From positions 11,214,035 through 11,278,034 of the forward strand of contig CM037795.1 in assembly GCA_021229015.1 (NCBI GenBank): a stretch of 64,000 bases of DNA. Direction: 5' to 3'. Of this stretch, positions 1 to 10,130 are shown piece by piece (within the stretch, counting starts at the first letter, position 1; each line of letters begins with the position of its first letter). The position numbers and the translations under genes are program-made. The notes under the pieces were generated by a model. It did no database searches and was not told the origin of the DNA. It saw nothing but the letters and a program-made list of their open reading frames with translations. Origin of the DNA: Solen grandis (taxonomy: Eukaryota > Mollusca > Bivalvia > Adapedonta > Solenidae).

Positions 1-509
1 TATGCATGTACAGCATTGTTTTCATATCATTTGCTACATTACTATTTTCTTATTTATGAATTAGTCTACAGCTTTAAAACTACTTAAGATGTAAAGTACT
101 GGTACGGGTATACGCTGTGAGTGTCGGGAAAAAGAGGTCGGCAAACGTTTCTGGAATGTTCCCATGGGAGGACAGCGCAGCAAGTCAAACTTGTAAATCT
201 TTGATGAGAAAGTTTCAACCCCTTTACAGATATTTCCCAATTCATTCAGCCGTTATTCAGTCTATTTCCCCTGGAAAATGATGCTTGTTTATTCACGTTT
301 CCCATTCTATTCGCAACATATTGTTTCAAGTACAAGTTAACCTATGTTAGACGTCATTCAAAACGCACAAAGCCAGTACTTCCTACGTTTATACGGAAAT
401 TTAATCTTAACAACATCTTGTATCTGTTTGAATGTTATTATTCAAGCAGCATGCACCTTGTTAATTCATATATCTTCCTCCATGTAAAGGTCGTCTGATT
501 ACGTAAAAC
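1..509. other. intergenic, nothing recognised
   Basis: AT-rich DNA with no supported exon, RNA gene or mobile element. Confidence 0.5.
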
Positions 510-736
510 ATCACAGTCCGCCTCTGGAGCAGGAAGTAGTGGGTTCAATCCCCGACCGCAACATATCAAAGTCGTTAAAAGGGATTCTGGGAGTCCCCTT
601 CTCTGAACACACCAAGACGGGTTGACCCAGTGTCAGAACTATGTAACTGAATGTCGGTATTATGCCACATGCCTATGGCGTGATACTGTAGTGTGACAGC
701 ACTACATCTCTTAAGCATAGACCCCAAATTACTGAA
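510..736 (+). mobile_element. tRNA-derived SINE, family A (plus-strand copy, interrupted)
   Basis: This is the only plus-strand copy of the most abundant SINE in the window. A Pol III box-B-like GGTTCAATCCC lies near 543, and the body (GACCGCAACATATCAAAGTCG and onward) is the reverse complement of the other copies. The 5' part with box A is missing. The 3' end continues at about 1000-1020 after the family B SINE that was inserted into it. Confidence 0.8.
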
Positions 737-987
737 GGGGGCCGCCGTGGCCGAGCGGTTACAGTCGTGGACTACAAATCTCTCAGCCCCTCACCGCCAT
801 GGGTTCGAATCCCGATAGGGGCTTCGGATTTTTCATGTGAGGAAGCCTTCCAGCTGGCTTGGTCAGTGGTTCTACCCGGGTACCTCTGTGTACTCGGGGT
901 CTTCCTCCACCTGTAATTAGCTGGACGTCGCTATATGATTGAAATACTATCGCAGCGACGGTAAACCCCAAACAACAACAACAACAA
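737..987 (+). mobile_element. tRNA-derived SINE, family B (full length, CAA tail)
   Basis: Box A (TGGCCGAGCGGTTA) and box B (GGTTCGAATCC) lie in the first 80 bp. They are followed by a conserved body (AGCTGGACGTCGCTATATGA) and a tail of CAA repeats. A 12-bp direct repeat CAAATTACTGAA flanks it at 725-736 and 988-999, although the first bases of the right copy could belong to the CAA tail. The duplicated target is the 3' part of the family A SINE, so this copy is the younger of the two. Confidence 0.9.
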
Positions 988-1020
988 CAAATTACTGAAA
1001 TACTATCGGTCGCTCTACTT

Positions 1021-1868
1021 TTGTAGCTAAGCATACACGGGACGAGGGTCACTGTGATTTAGTCTTCAAGATGGTATCGCCAGAAAGCACTATTAATTAT
1101 TTTTGGTCACTTTGGTCAAAAACTCATGCTGGCCATGACAGTAACTGTTGAGATGAGAGCATAGCTGAAATACATGTACATGGAAATACATGTACAATGT
1201 ACAACAAAAGAAATCTCCAAGGGTGTATTAACCAGGAAAGAGATATATATGTTGTATTTCATTTATATTTATGTATGTAAATACGCCATACGTACTGTAC
1301 AATAATCGAGTATTTGGAAGGATAAAGTTATGTTCTGTTCTTAACTTCTGTTTTGGATACCGTCGGGGCAAAGAAAATAGTATTCACGTTAATACTGTTT
1401 TTTTTTAGAGAGAGAGATAAATAGAGAGAGAGAGAAAGCATTACTATACTTAATTAATTAAGCTCACTCAGACAGACTTATTCACAGATGAGAAATTGCG
1501 ATCAATTTCAAATTTTTAAGAGATTTGCTACCTATTCGAAAATATAATTGGATCATTATGAAAGGGGCGTAAAAGAAAATACCAAACTAGTGCAAATGTA
1601 AATATCATGGATTTTAAGTACTTAATAACTCAATTTATTAAGCCGAGATTCTTCATAAAGTGGGCGTTTTATTAACTGTGGGTGACTGACGCCTAATGGC
1701 GTTCTTCAAACATTTTATCCTGTAATTTACACAAGTCACACTAAAAAAAAAAATGATAAAAACTACACACATTATAATTGGAAAATGATAGCAATACCAA
1801 CAACTGTGTAACTTAACACTTCAATATTCCCACACCAAAGTTACAGATCTCTCGAGCCGATCACACGA
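1021..1868. other. intergenic with short GA microsatellite
   Basis: An (AG)n-rich tract lies near 1408-1437. No gene or element is supported otherwise. Confidence 0.5.
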
Positions 1869-2050
1869 ACTGTGAAATCATCAATTTTCGTGGGACATAA
1901 ATTTTCGTCAATTTTGTGGAGAGACAAGTCTACGTGGGGATTGATATTCGTGGATAAAACTCTTATATAGACCTTATGTTTTCTAAACAAATCCACGAAG
2001 GTACAAAATCAACTAAATTTAGTGTCAACGAAAATTAATGATTTTACAGT
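1869..2050. mobile_element. small terminal-inverted-repeat element (MITE), ATTTTCGT type
   Basis: The left end ACTGTGAAATCATCAATTTT and the right end AAAATTAATGATTTTACAGT are inverted repeats of about 22 bp with few mismatches, enclosing 182 bp. A diverged relative lies at 47300-47507. The target duplication was not resolved. There is no coding capacity, so it is a non-autonomous DNA transposon of unassigned superfamily. Confidence 0.65.
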
Positions 2051-2237
2051 ATACGAAAACTTAATCCTACCTCTCCTTATTGTGTACTTTAACTGCGTAT
2101 ATACACTTAACATAATCAAATGAACAACGCGAATTATCTCCCTTATATGGATTAATACATTCCGAGCTCGAGACATTTGTTAGGTACAGTTAAGCCTGAA
2201 ATTAAAGTAATCTGTACTAAGCGGCAATCATGCTTTA

Positions 2238-2618
2238 TTTGTTTGTTTAATAGATTTTACGTCCCGTCGATAGTATTTCGGTCATTTGGAGACTATGTCT
2301 ACTTGAGACAGATATAGTGCTGACACACTGCAGTATCACGCCGTAGACATTTGGCATGATACCATACCAGTCATACTATTCTGACATCGGGCCAACCTGT
2401 CCTGGAATTCATTTAGAACTCATCAGTAGTATTTTAATGTACTTACAGTTTAGAAAGTTTTAAATGAAGATAATTTTTTAAGTTTTAGTACATGTACTGA
2501 AGGCTTGCTTTTCCATATGATAAAATAACCAAGTGACCAAACTGGGGTTCGAATTAACAGACGTACTGGGCTAAATATTGTAAAATAACGGTTATAACCA
2601 GTCAACCACGGAGGCCCC
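2238..2618 (-). mobile_element. SINE family A relic with a diverged tRNA-like head
   Basis: 2238-2425 matches the family A body (GAGACAGATATAGTGCTG, GCAGTATCACGCCGTAGACA). 2541-2618 reads on the minus strand as a tRNA-like promoter (CGTGGTTGACTGGTTATAAC, then TTCGAACCCC) that differs from other family A copies. The 115 bp between them are unrelated. It is either an old interrupted copy or two adjacent SINE fragments. Confidence 0.5.
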
Positions 2619-2718
2619 GCTTACATTCGTAATTATTCCTTTAACGTGTTGACTCATTACAAAATGTATGCAAAAAACAACAACAAAAAACCGAGTTTTT
2701 TAGCTATATTTTTAATAA

Positions 2719-3107
2719 AACAAGAGCACCACGTGCGGCTCGTCTGATTGTTTTTAAGGGGAGAGGGGGATGAATTAGATGAAAATGGACCGAAGAGTAA
2801 TGACCCTTGATAAGGATGTAGCCCTCGTAATTGTGACGAAGTGTGTGATGTTTGAAAACAGACGCTTTAATAGTTTAGAAATTATGGACAATGTCACTTT
2901 TTTCAGCGTATTTTAAAGGGAGGTAAAGGTCAAAATGGCATAAGAGTTATGTCCCTTAATGGGGTGTAGCCCTTGTGCTAGTTAACAAGTATATGAAGTT
3001 TGATGACAGAAACTTTAATAGTTTAGAAGTTATGGCCAAGGTTAACGTTTTTCGACGATGACGTCAAGAGCTTTACTTTTTTCTTAGAAAAACAGACGAG
3101 CTAAAAA
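2719..3107. mobile_element. core-repeat element (pearl-like) with subterminal inverted repeat
   Basis: It begins AACAAGAGCACC and ends GACGAGCTAAAA. GCTCGTCTG (2738-2746) and CAGACGAGC (3093-3101) form a perfect 9-bp inverted repeat just inside the ends. Inside are two diverged copies of a unit of about 147 bp; each contains a 'CTTTAATAGTTTAGAA' block (near 2867 and 3012). The layout matches bivalve pearl/Helentron-type non-autonomous elements; assignment is by architecture only. Confidence 0.5.
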
Positions 3108-3589
3108 TAAGCAGTAAGTTCTATACTTAGATACTGTCACAATTGTTAGAAAATTATTACCACTATGCATTTTTTACTGTGATATAAAAATCACACTGCA
3201 GTTTCTATCTGAAGTATTTATAACAAATGTAATAAAATCTATTTTAAATTTTATAAATATAAGAGCAGCCAGTGCGTGACTCACGTGACTAGCTATAACT
3301 ATGGTAAGCATGGCTAGTCAAACCAAGACAAGTACCACACTATGTGCAATGTGCATTCTAGCCTTTACAGAAGCTTCATTTTTACTGAGTGTTTGTTGTC
3401 ACTATGTAATTCATTATATAGGTTAAGCTGAGGAATCCTAGCGAAATACTGCTCCTCGAAAAGAAAAACCTCGAAAAGGAGCCGATGCTAAATTAAAGCC
3501 CTATACAGTAAAGCATGAATTCACACTGTGAACGCCATAGCGCGAGCATGTTGCTTATACTTACATTTGATAAAGTGATAAAGGATAGG

Positions 3590-3595
3590 TTTATT
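3590..3595 (-). promoter_or_regulatory. candidate polyadenylation signal of the PTB gene
   Basis: TTTATT on the plus strand gives AATAAA on the gene's strand, about 215 bases downstream of its stop. No transcript data were available, and such hexamers are common in AT-rich DNA. Confidence 0.3.
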
Positions 3596-3810
3596 AAATA
3601 TTCACTTGTTACTTGTGTGTATTCCATATTTCACTGAGTATATGTTACTTTAACTGAGTATTACTTTTCACAAGGCGCAGAAATCCTACTGTGAAACTAG
3701 CACGATCAGATGTATGAGATGATCTAGGCATTAAAGGGGGGAATCTGAAATGTTTTGAAAATTGGTAAATCAAACACTGTCTGAGAAAAAAATGAGTGGG
3801 TAAAACTTAC

Positions 3811-5850
3811 TTAGTACATGCTGAAGTCCACATCTTCATTTCGAAGTCTGGATCCTCGTAAGGACCCTCCTTGTGGTTTCTGCATTGATTCATTAAGTTC
3901 ATAAGCCGTCGGGTAAGCCTTTGAGTCACGTGACCGTCTCGTCTCTTCAATTATACTTTTTCCAAATCGTCTTTCATTCAAAAACTGATTTTCGTTCTTC
4001 CTAAAGTCACGTGGCGGGTAAAACTGGTACCCGGATGAGGATTCTGCTGGTCGTGTTCTTTTTGGTAAGTCAGAAGTGTACCCGGCATAACTTTCCGTAG
4101 AAATGTCGCTCCTGGGCCGAGGTGGCGGTGGTCCGAAGTCCTGTTTAGGATATCCATTCGGGTAGTTTCCTACGTAATACCGAGACTTGGGTTGCTTTTT
4201 GTTCTTCTGCTTCTTCGCCTTCTTTGACTTTTTCCCTTTGCCTCGTTTATTGGGAGATTTTGATCTGTTACGCGCATAAGGCGGCACTGATCTTGACCTG
4301 GCGTGTGGGTTATACATGGAGAAAGGCGTGTAGCCGCCATTGGCCGGCGGATACACGTACATGTCTTGAGGGTGTCTTGGGGGAGGGGGTGGCATCACTC
4401 CGTACTTCACCTCATACGTATCGCGTCGGCTCATACGTTGACCCTTATTGTATTTGACGTAGTCCGTAGGGGGAGTCGAGGGCCGACGGCGGATTCTTGA
4501 CTCGTCACTGGAGGAGTCGGCATCACCGTTAGGAATTTTTGGCTGTGTGTTTTCTGTGTCATTTACATTTGGCTTTGGACTTTTTGACCTGGAGCCTCGA
4601 GATCCGGCTGAAGAACTGGAATGGGATCTACTTCCGGAATGTGATGCCCGCCTCGGTCGACGTACAAATATTGGCGGTGCCATCATTGGCGGGGGACCTC
4701 CAGGTCCCATCATGGGCGGCGGAACCCCTGGTCCCATCATATGTGGAGGGGGCATCATGAAGGGATGCGGCCGCAGTCGAGGGGGTGGAGGTGAAAAGAA
4801 CCTCGGACGCATAAACATGGGCGGTGGTGGAGGGCCGTAAAATACAGGCCTCATCGGCGGCGGCATCGGCGGCATTGGTGCTCTGACAAACTGTGGGCGG
4901 TATGGCACGTAGATAGGCTGGTTTGGGTATGCCTGTTGGCGGAGAGGCGGCTCCGAGGGTGGGGGAGCGGGAATGTCATTTTCGTTCTGTATTCTCTGGG
5001 GAAGATCTGACTGCGTCTCATAGTTTTCCTTATTTTCCTGGTTAAACCGTTTTTCAATATTGTATTTCCTAACCTCTGTCTTGTTGCTGCTGTAGAAATA
5101 CCCCTGGGCTGATACTGGCTCGAAAAACTCAGGACCTGCGTTTATCCTCTGTGTTATGGGCTCACCCGGGATAAGCCGCATGGCGGTGCCGTTTGCCTGA
5201 ACGTTGTCTGGCTGTTTTGACGACGTTGATAAACGATTGAACGTGCCGTTCTCAATAGTTGCTCTCACGATTCTAGGGCTGTTGTCCCCTGATGACTGAC
5301 TTTGTGGTATGCCGTTCGAAATTCTGGGGGACAACTGTGATTTCTGGTCTGCATTTTGCTTGTGGTTTTTTCCAGCAATCGATGCTGTTTTAACCAAATT
5401 CAATGCATCTTTAGGTGACGAACATATAAACCCATGACACTCTAGCACTTTCCGACCCTGAGTCCGTCGTGTGACGGCAGCAAAAATTGCCGGCCGGCTG
5501 GAGTTTTCTCCGCCTGCCGCCGGGTCGTTCAGCGACACGAACCTTGCGGTTTTTTCTCCAGTGGAAGCATTTACGGTGGATACACACCGTACGGCGGCGC
5601 ACAAACTTAAAGACGCAATAGGAAACTGAATCACCTGATCTGAATCCGATAAGTACTGCATCTGAATACAAGAATTTGAAATAGAAACTATAGCGTCTAT
5701 ACCTTCAATCTTGGACTCGTCGGCAGGGTAACGTTCCCTTAACGGTTGTTGTATGGCCTCCAATCCCATCGTTGTCTCAGTTGGGACAGCGCTGCCAATG
5801 TATAACACCCTACTGGATGTCATAGCGGCTGACGACGTCAAAACCACCAT
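3811..5850 (-). CDS. PTB/PID-like domain protein with proline- and RS-rich tail
   Basis: An uninterrupted 679-codon reading frame. Residues about 14-158 look like a phosphotyrosine-binding (PTB/PID) fold: RVLYIGSAVP at the first strand, an acidic helix-forming stretch, IQMQYL and VIQFPIASLSLCAAV strands, then AIFAAVT and a C-terminal helix PKDALNLVKTA. PTB domains bind NPxY-like peptides or phosphoinositides in signalling adaptors. Residues about 293-393 are very rich in PPPP and PPMM, 403-428 are Arg/Ser-rich, and 534-556 are a Lys-rich block that could act as a nuclear-localisation signal. The tail ends in NEDVDFSMY. The start is in a fair Kozak context (CCAAGATGG); a second ATG at codon 10 also precedes the domain. 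The coding region has no intron, but a strong donor (GTAAGT) follows the stop directly. Domain assignment is by eye, and I do not recognise an orthologue. Confidence 0.85.
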   Translation of the reverse strand: MVVLTSSAAMTSSRVLYIGSAVPTETTMGLEAIQQPLRERYPADESKIEGIDAIVSISNSCIQMQYLSDSDQVIQFPIASLSLCAAVRCVSTVNASTGEKTARFVSLNDPAAGGENSSRPAIFAAVTRRTQGRKVLECHGFICSSPKDALNLVKTASIAGKNHKQNADQKSQLSPRISNGIPQSQSSGDNSPRIVRATIENGTFNRLSTSSKQPDNVQANGTAMRLIPGEPITQRINAGPEFFEPVSAQGYFYSSNKTEVRKYNIEKRFNQENKENYETQSDLPQRIQNENDIPAPPPSEPPLRQQAYPNQPIYVPYRPQFVRAPMPPMPPPMRPVFYGPPPPPMFMRPRFFSPPPPRLRPHPFMMPPPHMMGPGVPPPMMGPGGPPPMMAPPIFVRRPRRASHSGSRSHSSSSAGSRGSRSKSPKPNVNDTENTQPKIPNGDADSSSDESRIRRRPSTPPTDYVKYNKGQRMSRRDTYEVKYGVMPPPPPRHPQDMYVYPPANGGYTPFSMYNPHARSRSVPPYARNRSKSPNKRGKGKKSKKAKKQKNKKQPKSRYYVGNYPNGYPKQDFGPPPPRPRSDISTESYAGYTSDLPKRTRPAESSSGYQFYPPRDFRKNENQFLNERRFGKSIIEETRRSRDSKAYPTAYELNESMQKPQGGSLRGSRLRNEDVDFSMY

Positions 5851-6128
5851 CTTGGCAAGATGTACGTGTAAAACAATTTCAATCAGGAAGTTTAAATTGC
5901 CAAAATCTAATCAACAACCACTCGTCTTCAACATTTTTTAACCACACACACACGACTTAATAGTGTTTTCCCTGTAATAATTCCTCTGTCAATGTTAACC
6001 CTTAATAGTCCAATAGCACTGTTTATGAATTACCACAATCCAAAATGTCCGTCTTATTTTGGTCAATGTCGACACTTAAGTAATGGTTCCTAGACGCAGA
6101 TATTTACCTGGTCATGAAATTCAGTCAC

Positions 6129-6371
6129 TCAACCGTTGACAGTACACTTCACCGTGAAATTCCAATATGTCACCTGAACACAAGTCATGCAAAGATTCCC
6201 GTCAATGAAACCGAAATGTTCGTTTTTGATGCCATCGGAAACATACCAATTACCACGAAACCACTCAGGTAAATCGGACAATGAAAGTAGGTTTGTATCC
6301 TTATTAGACACACATGTCGATCTTACTTCATAAATAACGAAGATTACAAGGTAAACACGGTCGAGGTCCAC
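6129..6371 (-). CDS. possible orphan first exon of a secreted protein
   Basis: 80 codons. The N-terminus has a moderately hydrophobic stretch (RVYLVIFVIYEV) that could be a weak signal peptide. It is followed by a Cys-containing segment with LPEWFRGNWYVSDG and Gly/Cys/Trp spacing reminiscent of extracellular DUF7042/7044-type repeats of invertebrate secreted proteins. No clean donor precedes the stop, and no partner exon was found on the same strand. It may equally be chance coding in non-coding DNA upstream of the PTB gene. Confidence 0.25.
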   Translation of the reverse strand: MDLDRVYLVIFVIYEVRSTCVSNKDTNLLSLSDLPEWFRGNWYVSDGIKNEHFGFIDGNLCMTCVQVTYWNFTVKCTVNG

Positions 6372-6694
6372 TGATCATGCGCATACACACCTTTTCAAAA
6401 CCGGTTTTCAGCACTGTGTTTCTAAAATTACAATTTCTTTTCACTAAGCGTAGAGGTAGCCTTGGGGGGTTTATAGAGAATGTCCGTTTTAGGAGTATCG
6501 TAGAAAGGTTATTATATACCATCAGTAAACCTCCCGTAAGTCCAGTATGTGATGAGCAAAATATTCTATTGATTGTTTTTCTGGTCTGGGAGCGGCCCAC
6601 AGGAAGAAAATCTTCTTATTCACAATCAATAACGACAGAAATACTCTGGTTTTTCGCACCTGATCGGGTTATGTGAGCGCCTAGGTGTCCTCTG
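6372..6694. other. intergenic, nothing recognised
   Basis: Short open frames on both strands lack codon bias, domains or splice support. Confidence 0.45.
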
Positions 6695-6794
6695 NNNNNN
6701 NNNNNNNNNNNNNNNNNNNNNNNNNNNNNNNNNNNNNNNNNNNNNNNNNNNNNNNNNNNNNNNNNNNNNNNNNNNNNNNNNNNNNNNNNNNNNN
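6695..6794. other. assembly gap (100 N)
   Basis: Exactly 100 N, the usual placeholder for a gap of unknown size. Confidence 0.99.
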
Positions 6795-7583
6795 CATATC
6801 ATAATTTAAAAGATATCTCTTGTTCATTGTGTTTTCCACGATCTGGGGCGTTCACATCTACCAACAGCAGAAATATATGGTTTTAAGTTTCTGGTTGCCG
6901 GGCTAACGTTAGCATAGAATGCTCTGACAAAGAATATGATCTTGACGGAATTGTATATCAATTTTATAGTAGTCTTTATTCAAATGACAAAAGAAAATTA
7001 TATGTCAACTTAAGTCTCAATGCTCACATAGGTAAGATACCTAATAGCGGGATTGTTATTCTGTGATACGCAGAGTTAAAATAGGGAAAAAGAAACTTTT
7101 CATAATCAAACTCTGCTCCCAGAAACCCAGTTTCAATCCCCATTTTAAGTGAGTTTTTTTTTTAAAACAGAAAACATGTCTTAATTATATTTATAAGGTT
7201 ACACCGGATTGCATAGAATGTTCATCGATTTGTATTACCAAATAATGGCAGAGAAAATCAAAGCCATGCCGAAGAGACAAAGTGCCAATAATTATAGTAA
7301 GAACCATCCATTTTATTTTACAAAAGAAAGGTTTCATTTTATCTTTTGGTTATGTATTCACTGCTGGAATCACCATATTAAGCACATTGTCTCCAAATTA
7401 ATGTAATCCATCTATCATTAAAATGTGATCATGATCCATCAAGTGATCGTTGAAATTTTTATAGAAAATGAAAGCCTTTACAGACTTAGAGTAGAGAATA
7501 GGCTATGCCTCCAAGTCGATGGAAGCTTGCATCTGCATTAGAATAACCATGATGATAACTGACTAAATGATGGATGGGTCACC
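6795..7583. other. intergenic, nothing recognised
   Basis: AT-rich DNA with no recognisable exon or repeat family. Confidence 0.5.
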
Positions 7584-7587
7584 TTAA

Positions 7588-7821
7588 CCCTTTCCCTCAT
7601 ATAGACTCATTTTGACGCACTCAGTAGGTATCACATAAAGCCTGATCTGCAGAAAACCACAGTTAAACCTTACCAAATTTATTTACAAAATCCTCATTTC
7701 CAGACCACTGAGGAGCACCGAACAGCATAAAACCTGATCAGCCTGCGAGTTACTCGCAGGCTGATCTGGTTTTATGCTGTTCGCATAGGTCTTTTCATGG
7801 TTTCCTCTATGAGGGAAAGGG
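7588..7821 (-). mobile_element. TTAA-flanked MITE, 234 bp, copy 1
   Basis: The ends CCCTTTCCCTCATA and TATGAGGGAAAGGG are terminal inverted repeats directly flanked by TTAA (7584-7587, 7822-7825). The middle holds a near-perfect palindrome of about 58 bp around CCTGCGAGTTACTCGCAGG. A TTAA target and ends starting CCCT are hallmarks of the piggyBac superfamily, so this is probably a piggyBac-type non-autonomous element. It has no coding capacity. The minus strand is assigned arbitrarily by the orientation of the asymmetric centre. Confidence 0.9.
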
Positions 7822-7892
7822 TTAAATACCACAGTACAAAACAAGGAACATCTTCGGGTTAAATACCACAGTACAAAACAAGGAACATCTTC
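7819..7892. repeat. 37-bp tandem duplication at the MITE edge
   Basis: Two copies of a 37-bp unit beginning GGGTTAAATACCACAGTA run from 7819 to 7855 and from 7856 to 7892. The unit includes the last 3 bases of the MITE, its TTAA and 30 bases of flank. Confidence 0.9.
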
Positions 7893-7966
7893 AGGTTAGG
7901 CAATTCATCTTACAAAATTCCTTCCAAAACTCATATTCCATTTTTCGAGAAAACATGTATCAAAAT

Positions 7967-8253
7967 TGTGTTTGATTTAACGTCTCATTGCCAGTAGTTC
8001 AATCATTTGGAGACGATGTCTACTTGTGACAGATATAGTGTTCCCGCACTGCAGTATCACGCCGTAGACATGTGGCATGATACCACACCCAGTCACATTA
8101 TCCTGACACCAGGCAAACCAGTCCTGAAACTGCCCTTATATGCTGAGCGCCAAGAAGTGGGCTACGTCTTTGGTATGTCCCGGTCGGGATTCGAATCCAC
8201 TATCTCACGTTCAAGAGGCATACGCTCTAAACCCTCGACCACCAAGGACGGTG
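7967..8253 (-). mobile_element. SINE family A, near full length
   Basis: It reads on the minus strand from a decayed tRNA head (box-B-like GGATTCGAATCC near 8190) through the body to an A/C-rich tail. The internal block CAGTCACATTATCCTGACAC is present once. Confidence 0.85.
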
Positions 8254-9206
8254 GGGTGATAATTAAAGCTTGCTAAGCAGTACCAAAGCTTCAAAACTTG
8301 TGAATCACCATAACAGAAATTGTGGTTTTAATCGATTCATAAGGTACTAGGTAGTAAATGTCAAGGTACTTGCAACCATGGTAACACTTTCTGTAGGAGG
8401 AACCGCGAGAGTCATGTATTAAATTCCATTTGTTGCAGTGGTTCTTGAGAGAGAAAAAATACTCGCATAGATCAAACAGACAGCGTTCGAAAGATACACA
8501 CCTTTTTTCTATTTACTGACAGTATAATTAGTCTGTTACATGCTATTTGATATCAATATGCGCATGACCTTTCCGGCTCGGAGTTTTATGTGACGAAACA
8601 TTCCAGCCATAGAATGCGGTATGTCGGCTGTTTTTTTTTTTCCTCATCCTATACGTAGTTGGACATCAACATACGATATGGATAATGTTGTCAGTACACC
8701 GACATTACAACCTACACGTTGTTGATTTAATGTCTTAATACCGCAAAAGGCATCTCACCTCAATATAAAATGGGACTTTGGTAAAGTTTAGATATTTTAA
8801 GAAATTTGAGACATAATCATATAATGCATTTTTCGATCGTGAGTGTTCTCGAAAAATATAGACAGTGTTTCATATTCACAGAAACTGTATATATTTTTCA
8901 ATAGGCTTTCATTTTAACTAAAATACAGGTTATCTACCACCTCCCCCCCCCCCCCCCCCCCCCCCCCCCCACCCACACAAATGTAACATTTTTATTTTTG
9001 AATGTCGTCAAAGGGACAGAGCTTCATAGAGATATTACCATCCAATGGCAAGATATGAAATATGGCTATGAGGATGCTAATACCTTCAAACCTAAATACA
9101 AATTTATTCGTAACAATTGAAGCGACCGTAAATCCGCCATATCATGTCTGTATGTCATAGTATGTCATAGTATCTTTGTAGCATCCGATAATAGATCAAT
9201 CTTTTT
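8254..9206. other. intergenic with a degenerate SINE-B-like stretch and a poly-C tract
   Basis: 8579-8720 retains faint family B order (TTCCAGCCAT, then GTTGGACATCAACATA). 8943-8970 is a pure run of 28 C, which may be unreliable in length. No gene is supported. Confidence 0.45.
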
Positions 9207-9352
9207 GAGTTTGCGGTAGGTCGGTGGTTCTACCCGGGTACCTCTGTGTACTCGGGGTCTTCCTCCACCTGTAATTAGCTGGACGTCGCTATATGATTGA
9301 AATACTATCGCAGCGACGGTAAACCCCAATACAACAACAACAACAACAACAA
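9207..9352 (+). mobile_element. SINE family B, 5'-truncated
   Basis: Contains only the 3' body (GGTAGGTCGGTGGTTCTACC onward) and the CAA tail. The 9-bp direct repeat CAATCTTTT lies at 9197-9205 and again directly after the tail. The truncation therefore looks like incomplete reverse transcription at insertion rather than later decay. Confidence 0.8.
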
Positions 9353-9826
9353 TCTTTTACATACGTGACGTAGATTTACGTTCATTAATTTATTTTAAAG
9401 CGTGGTATAAATTATTCAAAAAGAAATTCAAAGGAAACCCATGTCATGAAACTTTAACAAAGGGTCTTAAATGGAGCTTTCCTTTACAGAAGGACATCGA
9501 AAAAGTTTATATCGATTGTAAGCACTCATCTTTTTACTTTATAAATTCTTTTGATGAGGTTTCATAAAATAGCTAAAAGTACATAATTCCAGGGTTTGGT
9601 GCAAAACTATGGTAACAAAATATAAATAAAAAAGGAGTTACAACAGTTTTGAAATAAGCTCTTGATATATAATGTCCAAATTATGTTCACCCCCTTTTCT
9701 TCCTCAGAAATTTTGACCATAGATAATGCAACCAAAATATATACTAGTGTACATGTACGTAGATTGTATTTTGTTGGAATTTACAGTAATTGCGGTAGTA
9801 ATTCCGTCATAAAGCGAAAAGTTCTA

Positions 9827-9938
9827 AGCGAACCAACGACCTTCTGTAATCCAGTTGCCAAACATGAAAAATCGAAGTGACCCCACAGCGGTGATGGTTA
9901 TTCAGAGACTAAAACCACCCGGCCACGGAGACCACTGA
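9827..9938 (-). mobile_element. tRNA-like SINE head fragment
   Basis: The minus strand reads GTGGTCTCCGTGGCCGGGTG and later CGTTGGTTCGCT, the order of box A and box B in a tRNA-derived SINE. The body is not conserved with families A or B. Confidence 0.35.
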
Positions 9939-10130
9939 AAGTATTTACGTACATCAATAAATACATACGTTCCCTCTGTGATAATGCTTGGGTTCATCTG
10001 TTGACAAAACGGTCAATAAAATTTTAGATTATTCTTTCTTAGGAAAATATTATCAAAGGTTAGGGTGATTTTTTTTTGTACAAAAATACAAATCACTCAT
10101 GTATGTATAAAAAAGGAAATCATTAAAAAC

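Noticed and set aside
783..1052. 89-codon minus-strand frame with a run of Cys
   Set aside because: It is the antisense reading of the family B SINE and its CAA tail.
8943..8970. Long poly-C tract as a structural element
   Set aside because: Long C runs are frequent sequencing and assembly problem sites and nothing nearby suggests function.
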